A program made the translations under genes and the position numbers. The notes under the pieces are model-generated. The model worked only from the letters and a program-made list of their open reading frames with translations. It ran no database searches and had not been told where the DNA came from. Positions 7,937 to 16,698 of a stretch of DNA of 64,000 nucleotides are shown here, in pieces. The stretch comes from CAVPTL01 sp963708725 (lineage in GTDB: Bacteria; Actinomycetota; Thermoleophilia; Gaiellales; JAICJC01). Positions within the stretch are counted from its first letter, which is position 1. Each line of letters begins with the position of its first letter. The stretch spans positions 62,001 to 126,000 of the forward strand of contig CAVPTL010000008.1 of the NCBI GenBank assembly GCA_963708725.1. Direction: 5' to 3'.

Positions 7937-9211
7937 TTAGGGGCGACCCTCCACCACGTCCAGGTCCACCTGCTCGCCGTCGAGCAGATGCATCAGTGCC
8001 AGCCAGTCGCGAACCAGTCGCGGGGTCAAGAACCGGCGTCGTACGTGCTCCTTACCCCGTCGCCCCATTTCCCGAGCATGGCTGGGATCGGCGAGGATCT
8101 CGAGCGTGCGCTCGGCACACTCACCGGGAGAGGATACGAGGTACCCGGTCTCGCCGTCGACGATCTGGGTCACGATCCCGCCCACCGCGCCACCGATTGT
8201 CGGCCGGCCCTTCCACAGAGCCTCGGACACCGTCAGGCCAAAGCCTTCCCGGATCGACTTTTGGATGCACGCGTCGGCCTGCACCTGGAACGCGTTGACC
8301 TCGACCGCTCCCACGTTGTTCAGATTCGAGAACATGTGGATGTCGGGGTCGTCGTTGGTGTACTCCTGGGTCTGGTTCCAAAACTCCCAGCCCTCGGGGT
8401 CGTCGTGGGCCATCGACCCGACCAGTGCCAGCTGCACCCCCGTGTGCTCGCGCTTGACCTCACGGTAGGCGTCGATCACGCCGTTTGGGTCCTTCCACGG
8501 GTCGAAGCGCGACACCTGCAACATCAGCGGGCGCGCGGGATCGATCCCGAACTGATCGACGATGTAGGCCGCGTCCTCCTGGGCCAGCGCCATGTTCTTG
8601 GGGGCGAGCGGATCGATCGCCGGCGGCCACACGATCGCCTTCGAGAGATGGGCCTGGGCCGGGATGTACTCGTGCATGTGGAAGATCGCGGCGTCGTAGT
8701 TTCCGAGCGCCGGCGCCAGGAAGCCGAGCACGTCGGGATTGGGCGTTGAAAGGTCGATGTGGCATCGCCACACCCACTTCGGCCGCGAACTCTTGATCAT
8801 GTCGCGAAGCATTGCCGGCTGTGGGTCGTGGACGACGATCATGTCCCACTCGTCGGCGTCTTCGAGCGCATCGGCGTTCAGCTGGTTGTAGCGCACGAAC
8901 ACCTCACGCTGCTCGTCGGTCAGGCCGCGAGGGTCGCCCTGAAGACCGTTGTGAATCGTCTTGGTGACGTCGAAGAACTCATCCCGGCCTTCGATCACCC
9001 GCCACTCCGCGTCGATTCCAACGTCGTTCAGAAGCGGCAAGAGCGTGTACTGGATCTCGGCGACGCCGCCGCCGAACGCCGTCGCCGACAGGTGCAGCAT
9101 GCGGCGGCCGCGCAGCGGCTCGGCCAGCGTCTTGATCTCGTCGGCCATGGTGGCGCCGATGATCGAGCGGTAGTCGGCGAGCGACTTGTGACCGACATTG
9201 ATCCGTTGCAT
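7937..9211 (-). CDS. treT: TreT-like trehalose glycosyltransferring synthase (GT4)
   Basis: A 424-residue GT4 retaining glycosyltransferase. The N-terminal HLSATAFGGGVAEIQYTLLPLL and VHDPQPA segments, RCHIDLSTPN at about 165, QVSRFDPWKDP at about 235 and the EX7E-type motif REGFGLTVSEALWKGRP at about 335 match TreT and related trehalose phosphorylase/synthase proteins, which join NDP-glucose and glucose in one step. The gene precedes otsA by 28 bp in the same orientation, so both may form one trehalose operon. The ATG at 9211 follows a TAACCT hexamer by 7 nt, again a leaderless-type start; the 5' region lies next to the histidine kinase stop. Confidence 0.85.
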   Translation of the reverse strand: MQRINVGHKSLADYRSIIGATMADEIKTLAEPLRGRRMLHLSATAFGGGVAEIQYTLLPLLNDVGIDAEWRVIEGRDEFFDVTKTIHNGLQGDPRGLTDEQREVFVRYNQLNADALEDADEWDMIVVHDPQPAMLRDMIKSSRPKWVWRCHIDLSTPNPDVLGFLAPALGNYDAAIFHMHEYIPAQAHLSKAIVWPPAIDPLAPKNMALAQEDAAYIVDQFGIDPARPLMLQVSRFDPWKDPNGVIDAYREVKREHTGVQLALVGSMAHDDPEGWEFWNQTQEYTNDDPDIHMFSNLNNVGAVEVNAFQVQADACIQKSIREGFGLTVSEALWKGRPTIGGAVGGIVTQIVDGETGYLVSSPGECAERTLEILADPSHAREMGRRGKEHVRRRFLTPRLVRDWLALMHLLDGEQVDLDVVEGRP

Positions 9212-9218
9212 CCGCGGG

Positions 9219-9224
9219 AGGTTA
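9219..9224 (-). promoter_or_regulatory. Candidate -10 element of the trehalose genes
   Basis: TAACCT on the minus strand, 7 nt before the treT ATG. It overlaps the last codon of the upstream kinase gene by 3 bp. Confidence 0.45.
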
Positions 9225-10667
9225 CCGCAGTGAAGGCTCTGACCCAGAGGGTAGAGAGAGCACGAACTCGGTGTGTCCCTCGGCCGACTCCACGCTCAGG
9301 GTTCCGTCCATGCGCTGGGCCAGCTCGCGGGCGATCGCAAGCCCCAGCCCAGTCCCCGTCGCGGTGGTGCCGGCGCCGCGGTAGAAGCGGTCGAACAGGT
9401 GCGGTTTTGCCTCGTCTGAGATGCCCGGCCCATCGTCGGACACGGTCAGCGTGACCAGGCCGTTGTCGGCCGCGGTTACGACCCGCACGTTTGTGCCACG
9501 AGGGTTGTGGCGAATTGCGTTATCGACCAGCACTCGGCCGATCTGCTGGACCCGCTGCTCGTCGCCGATGCCTTCCGCCGGGACGCTTTCGCGCGCCAGC
9601 ACCACCCTGCTTCCATGTCGCGACGCGAGCCCGCGAAACTCACGCACCAACGTCCGCGCGGTGGATGCGAGGTCGAGCGGCTCCTGCTCGATCGAGACCG
9701 CGCCGGAGTCGAGCCGCGACAGGTCGAGCAGGTCGGTGGCGAGCTTCGTGAGCCGGGTCACCTGTGACCGCATGGTGTCGAGAAACTCGTCCCGAGTGGC
9801 CGCGTCGATGTCGTCGCTCTCGAGCAGCTCGAGAAAACCGGCGAGCGAGAACAGCGGCGTGCGCAGCTCGTGGGAGGCGTTGGCGATGAAGTCCTTGCGC
9901 GCACGATCGACCTGGGCAAGCCGGCTCTGCATCAGGTCGAACGAGCGGGCGAGCCGGCCCAGCTCGTCGGGTGCCTCGTCGCCGATCGGCTGGTCGAACT
10001 GACCGAGGGCCACACGGCTGGCGGCGGCCTCGAGCCGCGCGAGCCGGCGCGAGATCGCGACAGCGGCCGTCCAGCCGACCAAACCCGCGACGCCCAGCGC
10101 CAGCAGCGTCGCGATCAGGAACTGGCGCTCGACCAGTGCCGCCGCCTCGTTGACGTCGGTGATCCGCTCCGACAAGAGCACGACCGCGGGAGCGGGCAGC
10201 GTCAGCGGTGAAACCCGGTAGGCGACGAGAATCCGCCCACCGGCACTGCGATCGCTGACCGGCAGGACCGAGCGCTGGGCGCGGCGCAGGATCGGGCTGC
10301 TGGGAGAGATCGACGCGGGCGGCAGGTCGAGCTCACCGCTGAACTCGAGCTTCGGCCCGGCGGGGCAGAACACGCTCAGCTGCGCGCTGGCGACCCCTGC
10401 CATGTTTCGCAGCACCTGGGTCTGATGCGGGGTCGGCAGGGTATTCGCCGCGTGCGCGGCGCACACATTGGAGACGGTTGTTCGCCGCTGGGCGTTGGTC
10501 AGCTGGTCGTGGGCCGTCGACTGTAGGTGGTCGAGCCGGTCAGCGATCAGGTCTGCGCGAAGACTCGGCACCACATAGAGGAAGAGCACACCCATGGCGG
10601 TGGCCACGACCGTCACGAACACGACGATCAACCGCACTCGCAGCGAGCGCAGCGGGTTCATCCTCAT
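9222..10667 (-). CDS. Two-component sensor histidine kinase
   Basis: A 481-residue membrane kinase. Helix 1 spans about residues 12-34, an extracytoplasmic sensor of about 145 residues follows with two cysteines (about C69 and C101, possibly disulphide-linked), helix 2 is about 183-206, then a HAMP linker (ISRRLARLEAAASRVALG). The phosphorylated histidine is in ANASHELRTPLFSLAGF (about H266); the ATPase has the N-box DNAIRHN, DDGPGI and GTGLGLAIA. Its ATG lies 3 bp after the response-regulator stop, so the two are co-expressed. The signal is unknown. Confidence 0.93.
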   Translation of the reverse strand: MRMNPLRSLRVRLIVVFVTVVATAMGVLFLYVVPSLRADLIADRLDHLQSTAHDQLTNAQRRTTVSNVCAAHAANTLPTPHQTQVLRNMAGVASAQLSVFCPAGPKLEFSGELDLPPASISPSSPILRRAQRSVLPVSDRSAGGRILVAYRVSPLTLPAPAVVLLSERITDVNEAAALVERQFLIATLLALGVAGLVGWTAAVAISRRLARLEAAASRVALGQFDQPIGDEAPDELGRLARSFDLMQSRLAQVDRARKDFIANASHELRTPLFSLAGFLELLESDDIDAATRDEFLDTMRSQVTRLTKLATDLLDLSRLDSGAVSIEQEPLDLASTARTLVREFRGLASRHGSRVVLARESVPAEGIGDEQRVQQIGRVLVDNAIRHNPRGTNVRVVTAADNGLVTLTVSDDGPGISDEAKPHLFDRFYRGAGTTATGTGLGLAIARELAQRMDGTLSVESAEGHTEFVLSLPSGSEPSLR

Positions 10668-10670
10668 CGG

Positions 10671-11372
10671 CTAGCCGTCTCTGAAGCGGTACCCGACGCC
10701 GCGCACCGTGAAGATGTAGGTGGGGTCGCTGGGATCGGCTTCGATCTTCTCGCGCAGGTGCCGGATGTGTACATCGATGGTGCGAGGTTCGCGATAGGCC
10801 GAGTCACCCCAGACGGTCTCGAGCAGAGCCTGGCGAGTGTAGACCCGCCCCGGATGGGTGGCGAGCGTGCGCAGCACCTCGAACTCGACATAGGTCAGCT
10901 GCACCGGCCGCCCTGCGACCGACAGGCTGCGCTTGGCCGGGTTGATCGAGAGGTCGTCGGCCTCGACCATCTCCTCGGCACCGCCGCCCATCTCGGCCAG
11001 CAGGCTGGCCCGCCGCAGCACCGCGCGGATCCGGCTTCGGAACTCGCGGATCGAGAACGGCTTGGTGATGTAGTCATCGGCGCCAAGCTCGAGCCCCAGC
11101 ACCTTGTCCACCTCGTCGTCGCGCGCGGTCAGCATGATGATCGGGACGGCCGAGGATGTCCGCAATCGGCGGCAGACCTCGAGGCCGTCGAGCCGGGGTA
11201 GCATCACGTCGAGCACCACCAGGTCAACCGAGCGCTCGGCGAATCGCATCAGTGCCTCTTCACCGTCGCGGGCCTGGACCACTGTGTAACCCTCGCGCTC
11301 GAGCGGGTATGTAAGCAGCTTCTGAATCGACTCTTCGTCGTCGACGAGCATGATTGTTGCGGACTCGGGCAT
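10671..11372 (-). CDS. OmpR/PhoB-type response regulator
   Basis: A 233-residue transcription factor. The receiver domain has the acidic pair in LVDDEES, the phosphoacceptor Asp at about residue 55 in LVVLDVMLP, and the conserved Lys in DYITKPFS. The C-terminal winged helix runs from about 135, with LTYVEFEVLRTLATHPG and the recognition region REPRTIDVHIRHLREKIE, ending RGVGYRF. It precedes the sensor kinase by 3 bp. A TACCAT hexamer lies 10 nt before the ATG. It is divergent from the M28-like gene at 11446, which is a candidate target only by position. Confidence 0.95.
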   Translation of the reverse strand: MPESATIMLVDDEESIQKLLTYPLEREGYTVVQARDGEEALMRFAERSVDLVVLDVMLPRLDGLEVCRRLRTSSAVPIIMLTARDDEVDKVLGLELGADDYITKPFSIREFRSRIRAVLRRASLLAEMGGGAEEMVEADDLSINPAKRSLSVAGRPVQLTYVEFEVLRTLATHPGRVYTRQALLETVWGDSAYREPRTIDVHIRHLREKIEADPSDPTYIFTVRGVGYRFRDG

Positions 11373-11445
11373 TGCTTTTCACATGGTAATGCCGTCTGTT
11401 GTCGACCGCCTGCCGGAAGGAGCGTGTGCTATAACGGCCGCCGCC

Positions 11446-13173
11446 ATGGCGACACCCAACCCGACCCCCACTCGAGGGCGGCGTGAACTGGTCTCCTGGC
11501 GGCTTTACCGGGTGCTCACCGGCGTTGCGTTGCTGGCCCTGGTATTGGCCGCGCTGGCGGTACAGCACCCCGCAGCTCCACCGCCGCCCGACCAGACCAT
11601 CACCGTCAGCGGCGGCGCGATCGTCCAGGATGCGCGTGAGCAGAGCGCGGCCGAGCATCATGCCCCGGGCAGCTGTTGCGCCGCAGGAAGCGCGGGCGAG
11701 CTGGCCGGGGCCACCGACATGGCAGCAAAGCTCGAAAGCTTCGACAAGAAGCCTCAGCTGGTGCAGTTCGCGTCGAATCTGGCGTGGCGCGATCAGCCGG
11801 TGCCGATGATCAACGTGATCGCCTACCACCCCGGTACCCAGGCGGGGGTGATCGCGGTGATCGCCCATCGCGACGGAGACGGGATTCAGCCCGCTGTGGG
11901 CTCGGCGATGCTGATCGAGATCGGGCGTGCGCTGGCACCACTGAAGCTGCGCCGGGGGGTCGTGCTCGTCTCGACCGACGGTGGCACCACCGGCTCCCAG
12001 GGTGCCGACCACTTTGCGCGCACCTGGCCGCTGTCTGACCAGATCGTCTCGGCGATCACGATCGACTCGATCGCGGGCGCCGACGGCGCGACGCTTCGGC
12101 TGCTCACGCGGACGCTGGTTCCGCGAGGCACGTCGACCACACTGGTCGCCGCCGCCCGCCAAGCGATCACGCTGGCGGGGGGCGCCGAACCGAAGCTCCC
12201 GAGCATGGTCGACCAGCTCAGCGGCTACGCCGTGCCGTATGCCCCAACCGAGCAAAGTCCGCTGCTCGGCCAGCAGATCCCGGCGATCGGCGTGAGCACG
12301 ACCGGCACCTTGCCCACGCGATTCAAGCAGCTGACCCCGGCGCAGCTGGGACAGTCCGCCTCGGCGATCGCCATGCTGGTCGCCACGCTGGATGCCGCAC
12401 CGTCGATCGCCCAGGGCGGATCGCCGGTCGTGTTTGCCGGAGTGAGTGCCGTCCGCGGCTGGCTGCTCAAGCTGACGTTGATTCTGTTCTTGCTTCCCAG
12501 CCTCGCCTGCGTGCTCTTGCTGATCGCGCGGGCGCGCAGGCGCCGGCTGCCGCTTGCCCCCGGAATGTGGGCGCTGGGCTGGCGGCTGAGCACCTGGTTG
12601 GTGGGGCTTTTGACGGTGTGGATTCTGACGCTCGCTCCGGGCCGGTTGCTGCCCGCGATCTCGGCCCCACCGCTTCCCCACCGAACCGGGGTGACCACCA
12701 CCGGAATCGTGATCGTGGCCCTGGTAACCGCGATCTACTGGCGGTTCGTCTCGCGACCGCGATTGCGGGCCGGCGCCCAGAGCACCGGCGGCGAGCGGAC
12801 AATTGGTCTTACCACGGGGATGTTCGGCCTGATGCTGGCCGGAATCCTTCTGGCCGCGGTCAATCCGTTCGTGTTGATCGTGATCGTCCCGGCCGCCCAC
12901 GCATGGCTCTGGATCGCATCCGCCGCCCGCGCCGGGCGCCGCGGGATGCTCGTCCCCTACCTGATCGGCTTCCTCGGGCTGGTGCTGATCGTGGCCGAGC
13001 TGTGGTGGGGCCAGGATCTCGGCTGGCAGACACCGCGGGCGCTGCTCGCGATGATCTCCAGCGGCTATCTGTCGCCGGCGGTCACCTTCTGCCTGGCGAT
13101 CGCCGGCGCCGCCGCCTGCCAGGTGGGGGCGTTGGTCGCAGGTCGCTACGAGCCGGTGCGCCCGGCGCGTTAG
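11446..13173 (+). CDS. Membrane protein with a degenerate M28-type peptidase domain
   Basis: A 575-residue protein with one N-terminal helix (about 20-40), an exterior domain of about 300 residues resembling M28 zinc aminopeptidases, then about seven membrane helices. Correspondence to M28 is seen at VIAHRDGDGIQPAVGSAML (usual AHxD...DNASG region) and VLVSTDGGTTGSQGAD (usual FxAxDGEExGLxGS region). The catalytic Glu pair is replaced by Gly-Gly, and the bridging Asp of the DN motif is absent, so metal peptidase activity is doubtful. The ATG at 11446 follows TATAAC by 10 nt; the frame is open further upstream but there it overlaps the regulator promoter region. Its stop overlaps the convergent moeA stop by 4 bp. 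Confidence 0.7.
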   Translation: MATPNPTPTRGRRELVSWRLYRVLTGVALLALVLAALAVQHPAAPPPPDQTITVSGGAIVQDAREQSAAEHHAPGSCCAAGSAGELAGATDMAAKLESFDKKPQLVQFASNLAWRDQPVPMINVIAYHPGTQAGVIAVIAHRDGDGIQPAVGSAMLIEIGRALAPLKLRRGVVLVSTDGGTTGSQGADHFARTWPLSDQIVSAITIDSIAGADGATLRLLTRTLVPRGTSTTLVAAARQAITLAGGAEPKLPSMVDQLSGYAVPYAPTEQSPLLGQQIPAIGVSTTGTLPTRFKQLTPAQLGQSASAIAMLVATLDAAPSIAQGGSPVVFAGVSAVRGWLLKLTLILFLLPSLACVLLLIARARRRRLPLAPGMWALGWRLSTWLVGLLTVWILTLAPGRLLPAISAPPLPHRTGVTTTGIVIVALVTAIYWRFVSRPRLRAGAQSTGGERTIGLTTGMFGLMLAGILLAAVNPFVLIVIVPAAHAWLWIASAARAGRRGMLVPYLIGFLGLVLIVAELWWGQDLGWQTPRALLAMISSGYLSPAVTFCLAIAGAAACQVGALVAGRYEPVRPAR

Positions 13174-14348
13174 AGCAGCACGTACTGAACGAGCGCACCC
13201 GCCGGAGCGTCACCCTCACCGCGATCGATGAACGCGATCGCATCGGCGTGGGCGGCATGGGCGATCAGGTGCGACTCCTGCGCGGGCTGGGGATCCAGCT
13301 CCATGCCTTCGGGGCCTGGGAAGAGCGTCGAGCGCACCGCGTGGTCGCGATCACGCAGCCGCTTGACCGGGTGCGCGAGCCGCGCCACCGGCCGTGCCGG
13401 TACCGCCGCACCCTGCATCTTGATCAACGCCGGACGGATGAAAAGCTCGAAGCAGACCAGACTCGACACCGGATTACCCGGGACGCCAAACACCAGCGCT
13501 CCAGAGTCGGCGACCCCAAACCACAGCGGCTTTCCGGGTTTGTGGGCCACCCGCCAGAACACCTCCTCCACGCCGAGGCCGAGTAGCGCAGGCTTGACGT
13601 AGTCGTGCGGGCCGACCGAGACACCGCCGGAGGAGATCACGACGTCAGCGGCCAGCGCACTGGCGAGCGCGTCTGAGATCGCCTGGGGATCGTCATGAAC
13701 GACGTCGGCCATCGTGACCTCGGCGCCGGCCCGAAGTGACTGGGCGGTGACCGCGGTCAGGTTGGACTCATAGATCTGCCCCGGCGCGAGCGGCTTCCCG
13801 GCCGAGACCAGCTCGCTGCCGGTCGCGATCGCGGCCACCCGCGGGCGACGGGAGACCTGGAGTTCGGATACACCGGCGGATGCCAGCGCCGCGAGCCCCG
13901 CCGGCGAGAGCACCGTGCCGGCGGTGGCCATCAGCTCGCCGGCCTCGACGTCCTCGCCCATGCGCCGGATGCAGGCGCCCACCGCAGGGGCCGCGGCCAC
14001 CAGCCCACCGTCGCGCTCCTCGGTCACCTCGACCGGGACGATGGCATCGGCGCCGTCGGGCACCGGAGCGCCGGTGGCGATCCCGGCGGCGGTCCCGGGG
14101 GCAAGCGGCGAGGGTGGATCACCGGCTGCGATCCGAAGCGCGATCGGCACCGGGCCGTTGCCGAGTTCGGCCGCCCGCACCGCGTAGCCGTCCATCGACG
14201 AGGTCGAGAACGGCGGCAGCGATACCGCCGCCGACACAGGCTCGACGAGCACGCGGCCGACGAGGCCAGGCCCAACGCGCACCCGCTCACCCGAAAGCGC
14301 CGGCGCGCGGTCAAGAATGATCTCGAGAGCTTCAGCAGGACTCAGCAT
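13170..14348 (-). CDS. moeA: Molybdopterin molybdenumtransferase
   Basis: MoeA inserts molybdate into adenylated molybdopterin. The 392-residue product shows the N-terminal SMDGYAVRA segment at about residue 52, DGADAIVPVE at about 100, the MPT-binding-fold block SSGGVSVGPHDYVKPAL at about 240, KPGKPLWFG and VFGVPGNPVSSLVCFE at about 290. Domain IV follows and ends ALVQYVLL. It completes the moaC/moaB set at 5522-6441. The gene lies downstream of the penicillin-binding protein gene on the same strand, separated from it by one copy of the dispersed palindrome. A TAGACT hexamer lies 12 nt before the ATG. Confidence 0.95.
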   Translation of the reverse strand: MLSPAEALEIILDRAPALSGERVRVGPGLVGRVLVEPVSAAVSLPPFSTSSMDGYAVRAAELGNGPVPIALRIAAGDPPSPLAPGTAAGIATGAPVPDGADAIVPVEVTEERDGGLVAAAPAVGACIRRMGEDVEAGELMATAGTVLSPAGLAALASAGVSELQVSRRPRVAAIATGSELVSAGKPLAPGQIYESNLTAVTAQSLRAGAEVTMADVVHDDPQAISDALASALAADVVISSGGVSVGPHDYVKPALLGLGVEEVFWRVAHKPGKPLWFGVADSGALVFGVPGNPVSSLVCFELFIRPALIKMQGAAVPARPVARLAHPVKRLRDRDHAVRSTLFPGPEGMELDPQPAQESHLIAHAAHADAIAFIDRGEGDAPAGALVQYVLL

Positions 14349-14378
14349 CTGTCACAAAACAGTCTAGATACAGCTCAG

Positions 14379-14409
14379 TGAATAAATGGTGCCTGGCACC
14401 ATTTATTCA
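14379..14409. repeat. Dispersed 31-bp palindrome, copy 1
   Basis: Arm TGAATAAATGGTGCC, centre T, then the perfect reverse complement; one more G:C pair extends each side (14378-14410). It lies between the penicillin-binding protein gene and moeA, both on the minus strand. The penicillin-binding protein reads into it from the right and uses its outer TGA (14407-14409) as stop codon. A 15-bp stem preceded by an A-rich and followed by a U-rich arm could fold in RNA from either strand. Confidence 0.95.
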
Positions 14410-16698
14410 CGTCGTTGGGGGTGGGGTGCCGCCACCGCCGCCGGTGCCGCCGCCTCCACCGCCACCGGTGCCACCCGTGCCGCCGGTTCCGCCCGTCCCG
14501 CCGGTGCCACCTGTTCCGCCCGTGCCCCCGGTTCCGCCGGTTCCACCATTGCCACCGGCGCCGTTACCGTTGCCGTTGCCGTTCTTGTTCTTGTCGGGTT
14601 TCGTCGGCGGCGGGGCCGTGTACAGCGGGAACATCGAGGTGAACGGCTGGTAGGCGCCGACCGGTGGCGGGTCGTCATACGTCGAGGGGAACGGCGTCGG
14701 CGGATACTTGTTGGGCTCGGCTGCGAACGCCGCGGTCATGAAGTCATGCCAGATCTGGGTGGGATAGCCACCGCCGAACGAGTTCCCGCTGCCGACCGCC
14801 TGGATCATCGAATACGCATCCGAGTCGCCCGCGGGGAAGCCCATCCACACGCAGGTCGTAAGCGTTGGCGTGTATCCGCAGAACCAGGCGTCCTGGTGGC
14901 TCTCGACGGTGCCGGTCTTGCCTGCCGCCTCGCGATCTGAGAGCTGGGCCAGGCCACCGGTGCACAACCCCACGGCGCAGGTGACGTTGTCCTTGAGGAT
15001 CGAGCTCATCTCGGTCGCCGCCCACGTCGGGATCACCCGCTTACCCACGTTCTTCTTCAGAAGGCCGGGGTCATCGACCTGGCCGTTGTACGACTGCACA
15101 TTCGTGATCGCCAAAGGTGTGTGGCGGACCCCGCCGGACGCGAACGTCGCATACGCCCCAGCCATGTTGAGAGGCGAAACCAGGCCCGTGCCAAGGATGT
15201 TCGACGGTACCGGCGGGAGATAGACATTCTTGGGGATGCCGAGCTGGTGGGCCATCCTGACCGTCTCCGCGCCGCCGCCGATATCGACGTTCAAGCGCGC
15301 GAACACCACGTTGACCGAGCCGTCCATCGCGTAGTGCAGGTTGAGGTTGCCGCCGCCTCCGGACTCGGCGTTGTACACCGTCCATGTGCAGCTGGGGACG
15401 GGGGCCAGGCAGAGTTGCCACTGGAACGGCTGCTGCGACGAGTATTGGGTGGTCTCCGGATCGATGTGGTTGTACATCATGGCCGCCATCAACCCGAACG
15501 GTTTGAAGCTCGAACCCGCCTGCCGCTGGGCGTCGCCGGGGATGTCGAACTTGGCGACGCTGGGGTTGGTGGTCGAGTCGAACGCGCGGATGGCGCCGTT
15601 TCGAGGATCGATCGAGACGAGCGCTGCCGAGGGCAGTCCCGGTCCGTGCAGAATGTCGGTCATCGCCGTGTGGGCCGCGCGCTGCAACCGGGGGTCGAGG
15701 GTCGTGTGGATCTCGAGCCCGCCCTGATGCAGCGCCTTCTTGCCGTACTGGTTCTTGATCAGCGTCTCCACGTATTGCACCCAGTAGGACTGCGTCGCGG
15801 CCGCCCGGCGTTGGCTTGGCGGGTTCAGACGAAGCGTGGTGGCGATGGCCGACTCGTACTGGCGATGGCTGATATCGCGGTTTTGGAGCATCGCCAGCAA
15901 CACGTCGTTTCGCCGCGCGAGCGCGGCGTCGGGATGCAGGTTCGGGTTGTAGTTGGTCGGCGACTGCGGGAGACCGGCGATCATCGCCGACTGGGTGATG
16001 CCCAGATTGGCGCAATGCTCTGAGAAGTACACCTCGGCCGCGGCCTCACAGCCGTAGGTGACGCCGCCATAGGGCACGATGTTGAGATAGGTCGTGAGGA
16101 TCTTGTCCTTCGACCAATCGTCGGCCATCTGCATGGCGAGCCACGCCTCCTTGAGCTTTCGGGTGGCGGTGGGGTCGTTGTCGAGATACAGGTTTCGAAC
16201 GACCTGCTGCTCGATGGTGGAGGCGCCCTGTACGACATGCCCGGCGTTGACGTCGTCGACCGCGGCGCGGAAGATGCCCTCGAGGTCGACGCCGCCGTGC
16301 TGATAGAAGCGCTTGTCCTCGATGTCGACCGTCGCCTTCTTGAGCCACGGCGAGATCTCGGCACTGGTCACCGGCGTGCGGTTCTGGGGCGAGGGGATCT
16401 TGTACAGGAGCTGACCGTTGTCGGCGTAGATCTTGGAGTTGACGCCGGGGTAATCGGCCTTCATCTTCTTGAGGTCGAGGCCATCGACCACGCTGTAGGC
16501 CGCGACTCCGGCTCCCGCCGCACCTCCGACCATCAGCGCGACGAAGATGACCAGGAGCACCACCATGCCGGAAGCCATCAACGACCGGTTGTGGCGTCGG
16601 CGGTTGAGCGCTCGGCGCTTGCGCCTGCGGGCGCTGACGATGCCAATCGCGTCGTCGTAGCTTCGGTCGAACCGATCGCCGGGCTCGCGCGGGGTCAC
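14407..16698 (-). CDS. Bifunctional class A penicillin-binding protein
   Basis: A 763-residue cell-wall synthase. A short cytosolic basic N-terminus (RRRKRRALNRRRHNR) precedes one membrane helix at about 45-70. The GT51 glycosyltransferase domain shows EDKRFYQHGGVDLEG and QGASTIEQQVVRNLYL; the transpeptidase domain has the SxxK serine in AGSSFKPF, the SxN motif SVN and KTGT. A proline-rich spacer leads to a low-complexity tail of about nine Gly-Gly-Thr triplets and poly-Gly. The GTG at 16698 overlaps the mscS stop (GTGA). The stop codon lies inside palindrome copy 1. Confidence 0.95.
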   Translation of the reverse strand: MTPREPGDRFDRSYDDAIGIVSARRRKRRALNRRRHNRSLMASGMVVLLVIFVALMVGGAAGAGVAAYSVVDGLDLKKMKADYPGVNSKIYADNGQLLYKIPSPQNRTPVTSAEISPWLKKATVDIEDKRFYQHGGVDLEGIFRAAVDDVNAGHVVQGASTIEQQVVRNLYLDNDPTATRKLKEAWLAMQMADDWSKDKILTTYLNIVPYGGVTYGCEAAAEVYFSEHCANLGITQSAMIAGLPQSPTNYNPNLHPDAALARRNDVLLAMLQNRDISHRQYESAIATTLRLNPPSQRRAAATQSYWVQYVETLIKNQYGKKALHQGGLEIHTTLDPRLQRAAHTAMTDILHGPGLPSAALVSIDPRNGAIRAFDSTTNPSVAKFDIPGDAQRQAGSSFKPFGLMAAMMYNHIDPETTQYSSQQPFQWQLCLAPVPSCTWTVYNAESGGGGNLNLHYAMDGSVNVVFARLNVDIGGGAETVRMAHQLGIPKNVYLPPVPSNILGTGLVSPLNMAGAYATFASGGVRHTPLAITNVQSYNGQVDDPGLLKKNVGKRVIPTWAATEMSSILKDNVTCAVGLCTGGLAQLSDREAAGKTGTVESHQDAWFCGYTPTLTTCVWMGFPAGDSDAYSMIQAVGSGNSFGGGYPTQIWHDFMTAAFAAEPNKYPPTPFPSTYDDPPPVGAYQPFTSMFPLYTAPPPTKPDKNKNGNGNGNGAGGNGGTGGTGGTGGTGGTGGTGGTGGTGGTGGGGGGGTGGGGGTPPPTT
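14425..14566 (-). repeat. 9-bp coding tandem repeat (Gly-Gly-Thr tail)
   Basis: In-frame degenerate 9-bp units encode about nine consecutive GGT tripeptides plus two poly-Gly blocks at the C-terminus of the penicillin-binding protein. Third positions vary between units, so it has been kept as protein sequence and is not a fresh slippage expansion. It is extracytoplasmic and probably a flexible wall-spanning tail. Confidence 0.8.

Noticed and set aside
11260..12900. A 546-codon minus-strand open frame opposite the M28-like gene
   Set aside because: It is Arg/Gln/His-rich with no recognisable domain, and the plus-strand frame has a signal, domain and membrane helices. Such shadows are common in high-GC DNA.
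14411..14570. GC-rich repeat as a non-coding tandem array
   Set aside because: It is in frame with the penicillin-binding protein and encodes its Gly-Thr tail.
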